Both the position numbers and the translations under genes were made by a program. The notes below the pieces were generated by a model. The model was not told the origin of the DNA, did not search any database, and worked only from the letters and a program-made list of their open reading frames with translations. This document shows, piece after piece, positions 42,012 to 50,625 of a stretch of 64,000 bases of DNA. The stretch is from Desulfatibacillum aliphaticivorans DSM 15576 (GTDB taxonomy: Bacteria > Desulfobacterota > Desulfobacteria > Desulfobacterales > Desulfatibacillaceae): the NCBI RefSeq assembly GCF_000429905.1, contig NZ_AUCT01000021.1, forward strand, positions 62,001 to 126,000. Reading direction: 5' to 3'. Every line of letters starts with the position of its first letter. The stretch's first letter is position 1.

Positions 42012-45000
42012 GTGGAACGAGAAATTGCCATTACAAGGATATCATTAAATCGGCCGGTAACAACCATCGTGCTTGTGCTTGCCGCTATATTTTTTGGTTT
42101 TTACTCTTACAGGAATATGGGGCTGGAACTCTATCCCAATGTGGATATCCCCGTGGTGAGCGTGTCCACGATCCTGACCGGCGCCAGCCCGGAGATTATA
42201 GACCGGGACGTCACCGACGTTCTGGAAGAGCAGTTAAACACGATTGAAGGCATCAAGAATCTCACCTCCAGCAGCTATGAAGGCCGCTCGGTAATCGTCA
42301 TAGAATTCGTCCTGGAACGGGATATTGACGCTGCTGCAGCCGACGTGCGCGCCAAGGTGAATCTCGCCCAGTATTATCTGCCAAACGACTGTGAAGACCC
42401 CATTGTAAGCAAGCTGGACGTGGGCGCCTTCCCGGTCATGAATATTGCCGTGAAAGGCGGAGAAGACTACCGAACCAGGAGCCACTTTGTGGACAAGGTT
42501 GTCAAACCCCGTCTTCAGACGTTGTCCGGCGTGGGAAGCGTGGATTTGGTCGGGTTTAGAGACCGTGAAATACGCGTTTGGCTGAAGCCGGCCGACCTGG
42601 AAGCCCAGGGATTGACCGCCTCGGATGTGGCCGGAGCCCTTGCCCGGCGGCACCTGGAGTTGCCCGGCGGCCGCATAGAAAACGACACTCAGGAACTCAG
42701 CATCAGGGTGGAAGGCGAGTACGCCACCGTCGAAGGCCTTAGCCAGTTGGTGGTCAAAGAAAGCCTGGACGGCCGCTTGGTGCGGCTGCGCGACGTAGCA
42801 AAAGTGGAGGACGGATTCGAGGATGTTCGTACGGGATCCTATCTCAACGGCTCTCCCGTCATCACGGTGCAGGTGAAAAAGCAGCCGGGCGTCAATGAGG
42901 TTCAGGTATGCAACAGCGTAAAGGAAGTCCTGAAGGATCTGCGCTCAATAGCTCCCGCCGGCATAGAAATGATAATAAGCTCCGACACCTCGGACTTCAT
43001 CAGCCGTTCCATGAACGGCGTGGAAAATGATCTCATGATCGGCGTGGTGCTGACAGCCCTGCTGATGTTCGTATTTTTGCGGAGCATTCGGGTCACGCTT
43101 GTGGCCATTATTTCCATCCCCACATGCCTGATAAGCACCTTTCTGATATGCAACGCCCTGGGCTTTACGGTGAACAACTTGACCATGCTGGCCATGAGTC
43201 TGGCTGTCGGCATGGTTGTCGACAACACCATTGTCGTTATAGAAAATATTTTTCGGCACCTCGAACAAGGAAAGCCCGTGCGCCAGGCGGCTCTTGTGGG
43301 GGCCGGCCAGGTGGGCTTTGCCGTGCTGGCCGGAACAGCCACCACCCTGGCGGTTTTTGTACCGGTGGCCACCATGAAAGGCGTCATTGGCCGTTTTTTC
43401 TTTTCCTTCGGCATGACGATCGCCGGGGCCATGCTGATTTCTCTCCTGGTTTCCCTGACCCTGACGCCGTTTATGGCGTCTCATCTCATGAAGCAGCAAA
43501 CCAGCGAAGGAACGTTTTCCAAGATATTGGACTTGCCTATGAAGGCCCTGGAGGCCCTGTACCGAAGGGTTTTGGGCTGGGCCGTGCGATTTCGGTTTGT
43601 TACCATTCTTATTGCTTTGCTAACCTTCGCCGCCGGAATCATGATGGCAAAGCAACTGGGTATGGATTTCGCCCCGGAAGAAGATCAGGGAGAAACCACC
43701 TTGCAGTACGAACTGCCTATCGGGACTTCCGTGGAGGAATCCGCCCGCATGACCAGGGAGCTATCCGCCATAGTGCAGGAGCAGCCGGAGGTCACCCTGG
43801 TGCTGGCCACCTTCGGCGGCGGTTCGGGCGAGGAAATCCACAAAGGAAACCTATACATTCGGTTGGTCGGGCGGAAGGAGCGTTCCGTAAGCGTGGCCCA
43901 GTTCGAGGAAAGACTTCGCGATCTGTTTGCAGGGTATCGGGACGTCATATTCCAAATCCAGCAGGGCGGCGGCGGCCCTGGAAGCTCGGACGCCGAACAG
44001 TCCATCCAGGCGGACAGCTTGGAGGATTTGGCCAGAGTGACTGAAGCCATGGTCGAAGACCTCAAAAAGGCGCCCGGCCTGGTAGACGTAAACAGCGACC
44101 TGCGGCTTACCAAACCCATGGTGAAAATCCATATTAACCGGGGACTGACCGACTCCCTGGGTGTGGATGTGAAGGACATCGCCAATGAGGTCAACACCTA
44201 CTTCGGCGGGACGGACGCATCGGTTTTTAAAAGCGAGGGCAATCGCTACGACATTAATTTGAAGGGCGCGCCGGAAGACCGTCTGGTCGCGGACGACATC
44301 GGACGGATCACCGTCAAAACATCAACCGGCGACACGGTTCGTTTGGGCGCTATGGTGGATGTGGAAACCACCGTGGGGCCAAATGTGATCAAACGCTACA
44401 ACAGGCGATACTCCGCCTCGGTTTACGCCAACGTCCAGGAGGGGTACTCCACAAAACAAGCGACCGACGATATCCAGGCGGCCTTTGACAGGCACGCCCC
44501 AAGCGATAAAAGCATGGCCACCGTGATTACGGGAAACGCTCAAATGATGATGGAGAGCATGGGCTATTTGGTGGAAGCCATCATCATAGCCCTGATTATA
44601 GTTTACATAGTCATGGCTATTCAGTTTGAATCATTTCTTAATCCCTTGGTCGTGATGTTCTCTTTGCCCCTGGCCTTTAGCGGGGTGTTCGGCTTGATCT
44701 GGATTACGGGCGGAACCATCAACATCATGAGCATGATAGGCATGATTCTATTGGTGGGCATTGTTGTGAACAACGCCATTTTACTGGTGGACTTCGCCAA
44801 CCAGCGAAGGGAGCGGGGCCTGGGGCCTGTAGAGGCCATGCTGGAGGCCGGCCCGTTGAGGTTGCGGCCCATCATCATGACCGCCGCGTCCACCATGATA
44901 AGCTCCCTGCCCATCGCCCTGGCTCTGAGCGAGGGGTCGGAATTCCGGCAGCCTATGTCCCTGGCGGTCATTGGGGGCCTCTTTACCTCCACGGTTTTGA

Positions 45001-45149
45001 CTTTGGTCGTCATTCCAGTGGGATATATTTGGGTGGAGAATATTTCGAGCGGGGCTGGGCGTCTGTACAACAAGTTGTTCACGCGAAAGAAATCGCAGCC
45101 CGAGCCGGCTGAGTTGGTGGAAACGCCCCCTGATTCCGAGGAAAAGTAG
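42012..45149 (+). CDS. RND multidrug efflux pump, inner-membrane subunit (AcrB/HAE1-like)
   Basis: 1045 residues starting at GTG 42012 with AAGGAAGG seven bases upstream. Seen: N-terminal TM1 (ITRISLNRPVTTIVLVLAAI), GLELYPNVDIPVVSV, a large periplasmic loop, and the TM2-TM6 block with VGMVVDNTIVVIENIF. In TM4 the first of the two proton-relay aspartates is kept but the second is Asn (VVDN), a variant known in many non-enteric RND pumps. A second periplasmic loop follows (PEEDQGETTLQYELP), then TM8-12 with IITRT-type RLRPIIMTAASTM. Substrates unknown. First gene of an efflux operon; the channel and adaptor follow. Confidence 0.96.
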   Translation: MEREIAITRISLNRPVTTIVLVLAAIFFGFYSYRNMGLELYPNVDIPVVSVSTILTGASPEIIDRDVTDVLEEQLNTIEGIKNLTSSSYEGRSVIVIEFVLERDIDAAAADVRAKVNLAQYYLPNDCEDPIVSKLDVGAFPVMNIAVKGGEDYRTRSHFVDKVVKPRLQTLSGVGSVDLVGFRDREIRVWLKPADLEAQGLTASDVAGALARRHLELPGGRIENDTQELSIRVEGEYATVEGLSQLVVKESLDGRLVRLRDVAKVEDGFEDVRTGSYLNGSPVITVQVKKQPGVNEVQVCNSVKEVLKDLRSIAPAGIEMIISSDTSDFISRSMNGVENDLMIGVVLTALLMFVFLRSIRVTLVAIISIPTCLISTFLICNALGFTVNNLTMLAMSLAVGMVVDNTIVVIENIFRHLEQGKPVRQAALVGAGQVGFAVLAGTATTLAVFVPVATMKGVIGRFFFSFGMTIAGAMLISLLVSLTLTPFMASHLMKQQTSEGTFSKILDLPMKALEALYRRVLGWAVRFRFVTILIALLTFAAGIMMAKQLGMDFAPEEDQGETTLQYELPIGTSVEESARMTRELSAIVQEQPEVTLVLATFGGGSGEEIHKGNLYIRLVGRKERSVSVAQFEERLRDLFAGYRDVIFQIQQGGGGPGSSDAEQSIQADSLEDLARVTEAMVEDLKKAPGLVDVNSDLRLTKPMVKIHINRGLTDSLGVDVKDIANEVNTYFGGTDASVFKSEGNRYDINLKGAPEDRLVADDIGRITVKTSTGDTVRLGAMVDVETTVGPNVIKRYNRRYSASVYANVQEGYSTKQATDDIQAAFDRHAPSDKSMATVITGNAQMMMESMGYLVEAIIIALIIVYIVMAIQFESFLNPLVVMFSLPLAFSGVFGLIWITGGTINIMSMIGMILLVGIVVNNAILLVDFANQRRERGLGPVEAMLEAGPLRLRPIIMTAASTMISSLPIALALSEGSEFRQPMSLAVIGGLFTSTVLTLVVIPVGYIWVENISSGAGRLYNKLFTRKKSQPEPAELVETPPDSEEK

Positions 45150-45160
45150 GAGCTTTATAC

Positions 45161-46492
45161 GTGGATAATATATTGAAAAAAATAGGGCTTTGCATGGGCG
45201 TCTTGCTTTTGGGCGCAACATCCCCGGGTTTTGCCCAGGAAACGGAAAGCCAGGCGCCCCCTCCATCCAAGCTGGGGCTGATCGAGGTCATGGAGCTGGC
45301 TGCGTCCCAAAGCCTGAACGTTCTATCCGCGACTCAGGATCGGGACGTTGCCAAAGGAAGAATTCGGGAGGCTTACGCCAATGCCTTGCCGGTTATCAAC
45401 GGCGGTACGGAGCTCCTTTATGTCTCCGACTCCATTTCCAGGGGGGAAAACGAGCAAGCCACCGCCTCGGTGTCGCTCAATCAGCCCTTGTTCCGAGCCG
45501 GCAGCATCGCAGCAGGCATCCGAGCGGCTAAACTCTATGAAGATTATTCCGAAAAGAGCATAGAATCCGCAAGGCTGGAAGCCGTGCGCGCGGCTTGCAT
45601 CCGTTATTACGACGTGTTGCTGGCCCGGGCGGATTTGCAGGCCGTCAGCGAAACCCTGGACCTTTCCAAATACAACCTGGACGTGGTCACCGGCAGAAAA
45701 GCCCAGGGGACCGCCACCAACCTGGATGTGATCCGCGCCCGGGAGCAAATGAGCAACAATCAAGCTGATTTATTGTCCGCCAAAAACGCCCTGTCCATTG
45801 CCAAGATGCGGCTGTTCACAGTCCTCAGGCTATCTCCGGACTCTCTCATAGCCGTTGAGGGAGAGCTTTGTTTTGTTAAAGAACCGGAGCTTGAGGGCGC
45901 TCCCTTGGATATCGCCATGGAGCACAGGCCGGATTTGAAAGTGCTCAAAACCCAAGTGGCCATGCAGGATGAAAACATCATTGCAACCCGGTCGGACCGG
46001 CTCCTTTCCGTGGACGCCGTGGGCAAGTACAGCTTTGTAAAACCCGAAAGCCCTTTGTACGATGACTGGACCGAGGAATATTACGGCGGCGTGGTTTTTA
46101 CCTTGCCCATTTTTGAGGGCCGGCGCGTCAGCGGAAGGATGATTCAGGAAAAAGCCATCCGCAATCAATACCAGTACGCCGTGGACCAGAAAAACGACGA
46201 CATTCGTCTGGAAGTGAACGAGGCCCTGGACAATCTCAAAGCAGCGGCTCAGGTTGTGAAAGCCCGGGAAACCAGCGTGCTGCAGGCGCAAGAAGCCCTT
46301 CGGCTCGCCCAAAGCGGATACGAGCACGGAGTAAACGAGCAGCTTGACGTGCTCAACGCCCAGGTGACTTTTGCGGAAAGCCGCCTGAACTACTCCCGGG
46401 CCGTGTATAATCATAATATTTACCGCATTGACCTGAAGCGCGCCACAGGCGTTTTATTGAAAGAAATCAACCAGACCAATGAAAATAATTGA
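45161..46492 (+). CDS. TolC-family outer-membrane efflux channel
   Basis: 443 residues, starting at GTG 45161 (GGAG nearby). A signal peptide (KKIGLCMGVLLLGATSPGFAQ) is followed by two repeated helical-barrel halves. Typical TolC wording is seen in ARLEAVRAACIRYYDVLLARADL, GTATNLDVIRAREQMSNNQADLL and EHGVNEQLDVLNAQVTFAESRLNYSRA. The gap from the RND gene is 11 bases, and the end overlaps the open frame of the adaptor. It forms the outer-membrane exit duct for the RND pump. Confidence 0.95.
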   Translation: MDNILKKIGLCMGVLLLGATSPGFAQETESQAPPPSKLGLIEVMELAASQSLNVLSATQDRDVAKGRIREAYANALPVINGGTELLYVSDSISRGENEQATASVSLNQPLFRAGSIAAGIRAAKLYEDYSEKSIESARLEAVRAACIRYYDVLLARADLQAVSETLDLSKYNLDVVTGRKAQGTATNLDVIRAREQMSNNQADLLSAKNALSIAKMRLFTVLRLSPDSLIAVEGELCFVKEPELEGAPLDIAMEHRPDLKVLKTQVAMQDENIIATRSDRLLSVDAVGKYSFVKPESPLYDDWTEEYYGGVVFTLPIFEGRRVSGRMIQEKAIRNQYQYAVDQKNDDIRLEVNEALDNLKAAAQVVKARETSVLQAQEALRLAQSGYEHGVNEQLDVLNAQVTFAESRLNYSRAVYNHNIYRIDLKRATGVLLKEINQTNENN

Positions 46493-46532
46493 AAGAGCTG
46501 ATCAGGCGACGTGGAGGCAAGGGGGCTTGACC

Positions 46533-47708
46533 ATGAATAAAAAAAGTAGAATCCATGCTGTTACCACAGGGGTGGCCGTCCTGTGCTGCCTATTCGGTTT
46601 CATGGCCTGCAAACCCCAGGATAAATCCAAGGAGGCGGCCTCCGAAACGGTGCAGGAAATCAAAAAGACGGTAGTGACCACCGTGGCGCCTAAAAGGGTT
46701 CCCGTGTTTTACAGCGGCATGCAGGAGAACGGAACCATTGAGGCCGTAGAACAGGTGACCGTAAAATCCAAGGTCAGCGGCAGGTTGGAGCAAATGCTGG
46801 TCCACCAGGGGGATGTGGTGGAAGCCGGTCAAACCGTGGCGTTGGTGGAGCACAAGAGCATCCAGGCCCGCCTGGAAAGCGCCAAGGCCGACCTGGTTGT
46901 TTCCCAAGCTCAACTGGCGCAGGCGAAAGTCACTCTGGCCGATGCTCAAAAAGAAGCGGACCGCTATGAAAAGCTGTTCAAAGACGGATATTGCACGGAG
47001 CAGCAGCTTACGCAAAGAAGAACCACGCTTCGGACTGCACAGGCGGGACTGGCCGTCTCTCAAGCGAACATCGCCAAAAATAAAGCCTCCATTGGAGAGA
47101 TTATGGTGGATTTGGACGAGGCGACCATAAAGGCCCCCATTGCAGGCGTGATTTCCGATGATTTTTCCCATACCCCCGGTGAAATGATCGATAAGGACAC
47201 CCTTATTGTGGAAGTGGTCGGCATGGACCGGTTATACGCCAGGGTGAACGTGGCCGAGCAATACGTCCATAGAATCTCCAAAGGCATGAAAGTGTTCATC
47301 TCGCTGCTGGGAGACAAAAAAGGGCCTTATGAAGGATCTGTGTGGCGCATTCAACCCACCGTGGACACGGCCACGCGCACAACAAGGGTTGACGCCCTGG
47401 CCAACGACTCGTCCGCCATGAGGCCCGGCATGTTCGTCACCGTGTTTTTTGCCGAAGAAAAAATGGAAAACCCCGTAGTGCTGCCTATGGACGCTGTAAA
47501 AAGATCGAACGGAGACCATTTTATTTGGTTGATGATAGGCGACAAGGCCAAACGATTAATCGTAAGGCCGGGGCTAAAAAACGGCAATGAAACGGCGATT
47601 GAGGATGTCATCCCCGAAGGCGCCCGCGTTATTATCACCGGCGGGGACAACCTTAAGGATGGAGACCTGGTTGTGGAGGCGAATCATCAGGCTGCGGCTT
47701 CGTCCTGA
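46533..47708 (+). CDS. RND periplasmic adaptor (membrane-fusion protein), lipoprotein
   Basis: About 391 residues from ATG 46533 (AAGGGGG before it); the frame opens earlier at 46479 inside the tolC gene. Lipoprotein signal with lipobox LFGFMAC. Adaptor motifs: lipoyl half VKSKVSGRLEQMLVHQGDVVEAGQ, alpha-hairpin (SAKADLVVSQAQLAQAK..), second lipoyl half EATIKAPIAGVIS, and beta-barrel VAEQYVHRISKGMKVFI. Third gene of the operon; the usual order places this gene first. Confidence 0.95.
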   Translation: MNKKSRIHAVTTGVAVLCCLFGFMACKPQDKSKEAASETVQEIKKTVVTTVAPKRVPVFYSGMQENGTIEAVEQVTVKSKVSGRLEQMLVHQGDVVEAGQTVALVEHKSIQARLESAKADLVVSQAQLAQAKVTLADAQKEADRYEKLFKDGYCTEQQLTQRRTTLRTAQAGLAVSQANIAKNKASIGEIMVDLDEATIKAPIAGVISDDFSHTPGEMIDKDTLIVEVVGMDRLYARVNVAEQYVHRISKGMKVFISLLGDKKGPYEGSVWRIQPTVDTATRTTRVDALANDSSAMRPGMFVTVFFAEEKMENPVVLPMDAVKRSNGDHFIWLMIGDKAKRLIVRPGLKNGNETAIEDVIPEGARVIITGGDNLKDGDLVVEANHQAAASS

Positions 47709-47715
47709 TTGGCTT

Positions 47716-48357
47716 CTATTCCAAAGTAAAATAGTCCTCATAAGCCTGGGCCAGGGTCTTGGGGTTTACCTGCTCCAAAACCGGCAGCTCAGCCATGATG
47801 CGAACCTTGCCGTATCGCTCTATGGCCGTGCGGTTGGAGGCTACGGAGGGGCCGTTCAGCACAACCCCCAGGATATTAAGGCCTTGATTTCTTAATTGCT
47901 CCAAAGTCAAAAGGGTGTTGTTGATCGCTCCCCGGCCGTTTTTGCAGACAAGGATGACAGGGTAGTTGAGCCTGGACATCAGGTCCAACATAAAATGGTT
48001 CTCGTTCAAAGGAACCATGACGCCGCCCACGCCTTCCACGATCAAGCGCTCCAGGGATCCCAGATAAGGCACCCAAAACTGATTCAGGTCAATGGTTACA
48101 TTTTCCATGGCCGCTGATGCATGAGGGGGAAGAGGCGCTTTCAGGCGGTAGGTTTCAGGGTAAAAGCGCGTTTCGGATAAACCGGTGACTTTGCAAATCC
48201 ATTGGGAGTCAGTAAGTTCTTCCGCGCCGCTTTGTAGAGGCTTCCAGTATCCGCTGTTGGGGAGGCCGGCCATTAAAATGGCTGCCACCGTGGTTTTTCC
48301 GACGCCCGAATCCGTCCCGGTAATAAACACCCGGTCTGGAAAGTTGTTTTTGGCCAT
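47716..48357 (-). CDS. bioD: Dethiobiotin synthetase
   Basis: 213 residues. Seen: nucleotide-binding GTDSGVGKTTVAA, KPLQSGAEE, carboxylate-binding EGVGGVMVPL and LVCKNGRGAINNTLLTLE. It catalyses ATP- and CO2-dependent closure of the ureido ring of biotin. Start ATG at 48357 (MAKNNFPDRV); the open frame runs back to 48855 through the next gene's antisense strand and is not used. No strong ribosome site. bioA, bioF and bioB are absent nearby. It is tail to tail with the efflux operon, with a gap of 7 bases. Confidence 0.93.
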   Translation of the reverse strand: MAKNNFPDRVFITGTDSGVGKTTVAAILMAGLPNSGYWKPLQSGAEELTDSQWICKVTGLSETRFYPETYRLKAPLPPHASAAMENVTIDLNQFWVPYLGSLERLIVEGVGGVMVPLNENHFMLDLMSRLNYPVILVCKNGRGAINNTLLTLEQLRNQGLNILGVVLNGPSVASNRTAIERYGKVRIMAELPVLEQVNPKTLAQAYEDYFTLE

Positions 48358-48523
48358 GTAATTTAAATCCGCTCTTGATTTTAGTGCATTTGTCTTGGAA
48401 ATTTTCATGCCCGGCTCCCAGGCCGCTTTCAAGCAGAAGAACAAAGCAGACCACGGAGTTTTTGTCAATTGCGGCATAGAACGTTTTGTGGATAACGGGG
48501 CCAACCCGTTGAATATTTGGGCC

Positions 48524-49663
48524 ATGATGCATTTTTTTCGAAAAAGCTCCTTTTTCCCCAATGCCATTCTGGCATGCTTGTCCATTTTGCTGGCCCTTGC
48601 CGGGGCTGAGTTTTGCCTGAGGCTGCTGGGGCATGAGCCCGGATACATCGCCAGGTACGACGTCGGCCTGGCTAAAGTGGATAAGCTGCAATCGGTTAAA
48701 GCCAAGTGGTTCACGGACTCGGAAGGCGTCTGGCGGGCGAATCCCGATTTTGACTGGCCGGAAAACCATATCAACTCCGAAGGGTTTCGCAGCAGGGAGT
48801 TCGTGGAAGATAATTCGGGGCAGCCCAAGGTTTTGTTTTTAGGGGATTCGTTCACATGGGGCGTCGCCGCCTGGCCCGAGAACGAGTCTTTTGCGGACCT
48901 GGTGGGAAGGGAAGGCTTTACGGTCTATAACACGGGCGTTCCCGGAGCGGATCCCAACCAATACGCGTATTTGGCCGAAAAATACGTCCCCCGCCTGCAC
49001 CCGGATTACACGGCGGTCATGTTCTTTATGGGCAATGATTTTGTGCGGCCCAAACCCATGCTTCCGGGCAAGAACCTCCATCACATAACCAATGCCGGCT
49101 GGATGTACGCCTTTGACGACCAGGGCAATTACATGGCTTCGCCTCAACAGGCCTACGCCTATTGGAAAAGGCACAGCAACTGGCTGGAAGCCCCTGACAG
49201 GCCGGACCTGCCGGACAATCCCGTAAAATCCGTTTTTTGTAAAACCGTGATCGGCTCCTACGCCTGGTATTACACCTCTCCCGCCCTGGTTTGGGCGGGC
49301 CGCAAGATGGGGTATGATTTTCCGGTTAGCGAGGGAGTCTGGAACAAGCCGGGGCCTCACACCATCCAGTCCCTCCAACGCATCAAGGATGTGTGCGATC
49401 AATACGAATCGCAGTTTTTGCTGTTTATCATTCCGGTGGACCCGGAAATGGAAAACGAAAATAATAGCCTGGGCGAGAACCTCAACTATTTACGGGCATT
49501 TTCTCCGCTAACGCCCGGCTATATCAGCCCGGACATGTACAACAAAAAAAGCTGTCATCACCTGAACAACCACGGGCACAGGCTCTATGCGGACTTTATT
49601 CTGGAAAAATTGGCTGAAAAGCAAAACGAAAATAGGGATATTTCCTCCGGTGTTAATAAGTGA
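48524..49663 (+). CDS. Membrane-anchored SGNH/GDSL hydrolase-like protein
   Basis: About 379 residues from ATG 48524 (a second ATG follows at once at 48527); the frame reaches back to 48395 across the bioD promoter. One N-terminal membrane segment (FPNAILACLSILLALAGAEFCLRLL) is followed by an extracytoplasmic domain. SGNH blocks: Ser in LFLGDSFTWG, Gly in NTGVPGADPNQYAY, Asn in FMGNDFV, and the C-terminal His in CHHLNNHGHRLYADFI. Likely a deacylase or O-acetyl esterase/transferase acting on polysaccharide or lipid outside the membrane. Target unknown. Divergent from bioD. Confidence 0.82.
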   Translation: MMHFFRKSSFFPNAILACLSILLALAGAEFCLRLLGHEPGYIARYDVGLAKVDKLQSVKAKWFTDSEGVWRANPDFDWPENHINSEGFRSREFVEDNSGQPKVLFLGDSFTWGVAAWPENESFADLVGREGFTVYNTGVPGADPNQYAYLAEKYVPRLHPDYTAVMFFMGNDFVRPKPMLPGKNLHHITNAGWMYAFDDQGNYMASPQQAYAYWKRHSNWLEAPDRPDLPDNPVKSVFCKTVIGSYAWYYTSPALVWAGRKMGYDFPVSEGVWNKPGPHTIQSLQRIKDVCDQYESQFLLFIIPVDPEMENENNSLGENLNYLRAFSPLTPGYISPDMYNKKSCHHLNNHGHRLYADFILEKLAEKQNENRDISSGVNK

Positions 49664-50004
49664 CTAATTGCAGGATAAGTTAGTAACCAAAGGGTGTTGG
49701 ATGAACCTGCGCGCATGCTCTCTTCCGGAGTAACGAATTTTCATAAAGGGAAGTGCATGGAATTTTGTAAAATAACATCAAACGCAGAAGCGCCCAGCAA
49801 ACATCCTGAATTTAAATAAAATACCTCTGCCTGAAGGGTAGGGCGGACGGTTCTGCGTCAGGATCTAACCGCTTTATGGATAGGCGCTGAGATATGCGGC
49901 ATCGCCTGCCTTAATCCCATGCTCTTACTTGCAGGTTCATCCGACAGCCTTTTGAGTGCAATCCCGAAAATTGAGATGGCGCCATCGGATAAGATGGCCC
50001 GAAT
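49664..50004. other. Non-coding gap of about 340 bases
   Basis: No gene recognised. A 12-base inverted repeat GGATGAACCTGC (49699-49710) and GCAGGTTCATCC (49931-49942) spans about 230 bases without target-site duplication. A 20-codon frame at about 49757 follows GGGAAG, but nothing supports it as a gene. Confidence 0.5.
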
Positions 50005-50253
50005 TTAAAAAGTCTGGAATAAAAGATCCCACCAGCCTTTGAATTCCTTGGTTTGATTCGCGGCGTCCGTTGTCTGGCACTCTGTAAGCGCATGATGAAA
50101 CGCTTCATCGAACTCGCCGGGAGTAAAGTCCAGGTTTTCCTCTTCCAAGATTTTCTGAATCTCATCGGGGTTTGACGCCCTGTTTAAGCGGGCCCGCAGT
50201 TCGCTGTCTATTAGGCCTCTTTTTATAAATTTTTGTGCATTTGCCACGGTCAT
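50005..50253 (-). CDS. Nif11-like small protein (possible RiPP leader family)
   Basis: 82 residues with AAGGAAG before the ATG. The first ~55 residues fit the Nif11-like leader family (ANAQKFIKRGLIDSELRARL, then ASNPDEIQKILEEENLDFTPGEFDEAF). This is the typical pattern of a short helical domain with an 'x-D/E-eF' turn. The tail (ECQTTDAANQTKEFKGWWDLLFQTF) lacks an obvious Gly-Gly or Gly-Ala cleavage site and has a single Cys. No lanthipeptide or other modification enzyme lies nearby, so it may be a stand-alone Nif11 protein or an orphan precursor. Confidence 0.7.
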   Translation of the reverse strand: MTVANAQKFIKRGLIDSELRARLNRASNPDEIQKILEEENLDFTPGEFDEAFHHALTECQTTDAANQTKEFKGWWDLLFQTF

Positions 50254-50625
50254 TGCTTTTCTTCCTTATGTCTTGATCAGGCAGGCTGTCCATATCCCGC
50301 ATAGATCGTACCACAACTTTTTGGTCGGCGGCTTGAAAAAAGCCAAATAATTGCCCAAAAAAAATTCAAAAATTGAATCGTCTGCTATGGATATTCAGAA
50401 TTATTGAATTTGTTTTTGCCAAGAAGAAAAAAATAGTTTATCACATTACATGACGGCTTATATAGGCGAAAGTCGTTAACCGGGCGGCGGTTTCCAGCCC
50501 GGGCTGCACTTCTTTATTTGCAACTTCAACAAGACATTCAATTTTTACCCCAAAACTCAACCAAGACGCTTTGGCTTTTCCTACTCAACCCTGCAACTTT
50601 CCAAGACCTGATAAAGGGGGGCGCT
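50254..50625. promoter_or_regulatory. Regulatory region with two ATTCAA-type palindromes upstream of the acyl-CoA synthetase
   Basis: An A/T-rich region. A perfect 15-base palindrome ATTCAAAAATTGAAT lies at 50364-50378, and a second inverted repeat ATTCA-N7-TGAAT at 50393-50409. Their arms match each other. Centres are about 30 bases apart (three helical turns), as for an operator. They are about 220-260 bases before the synthetase start. Confidence 0.4.

Noticed and set aside
49699..49942. MITE-like element with 12-base inverted ends
   Set aside because: No target-site duplication and no second copy seen; a 12-base inverted match over 244 bases could be chance.
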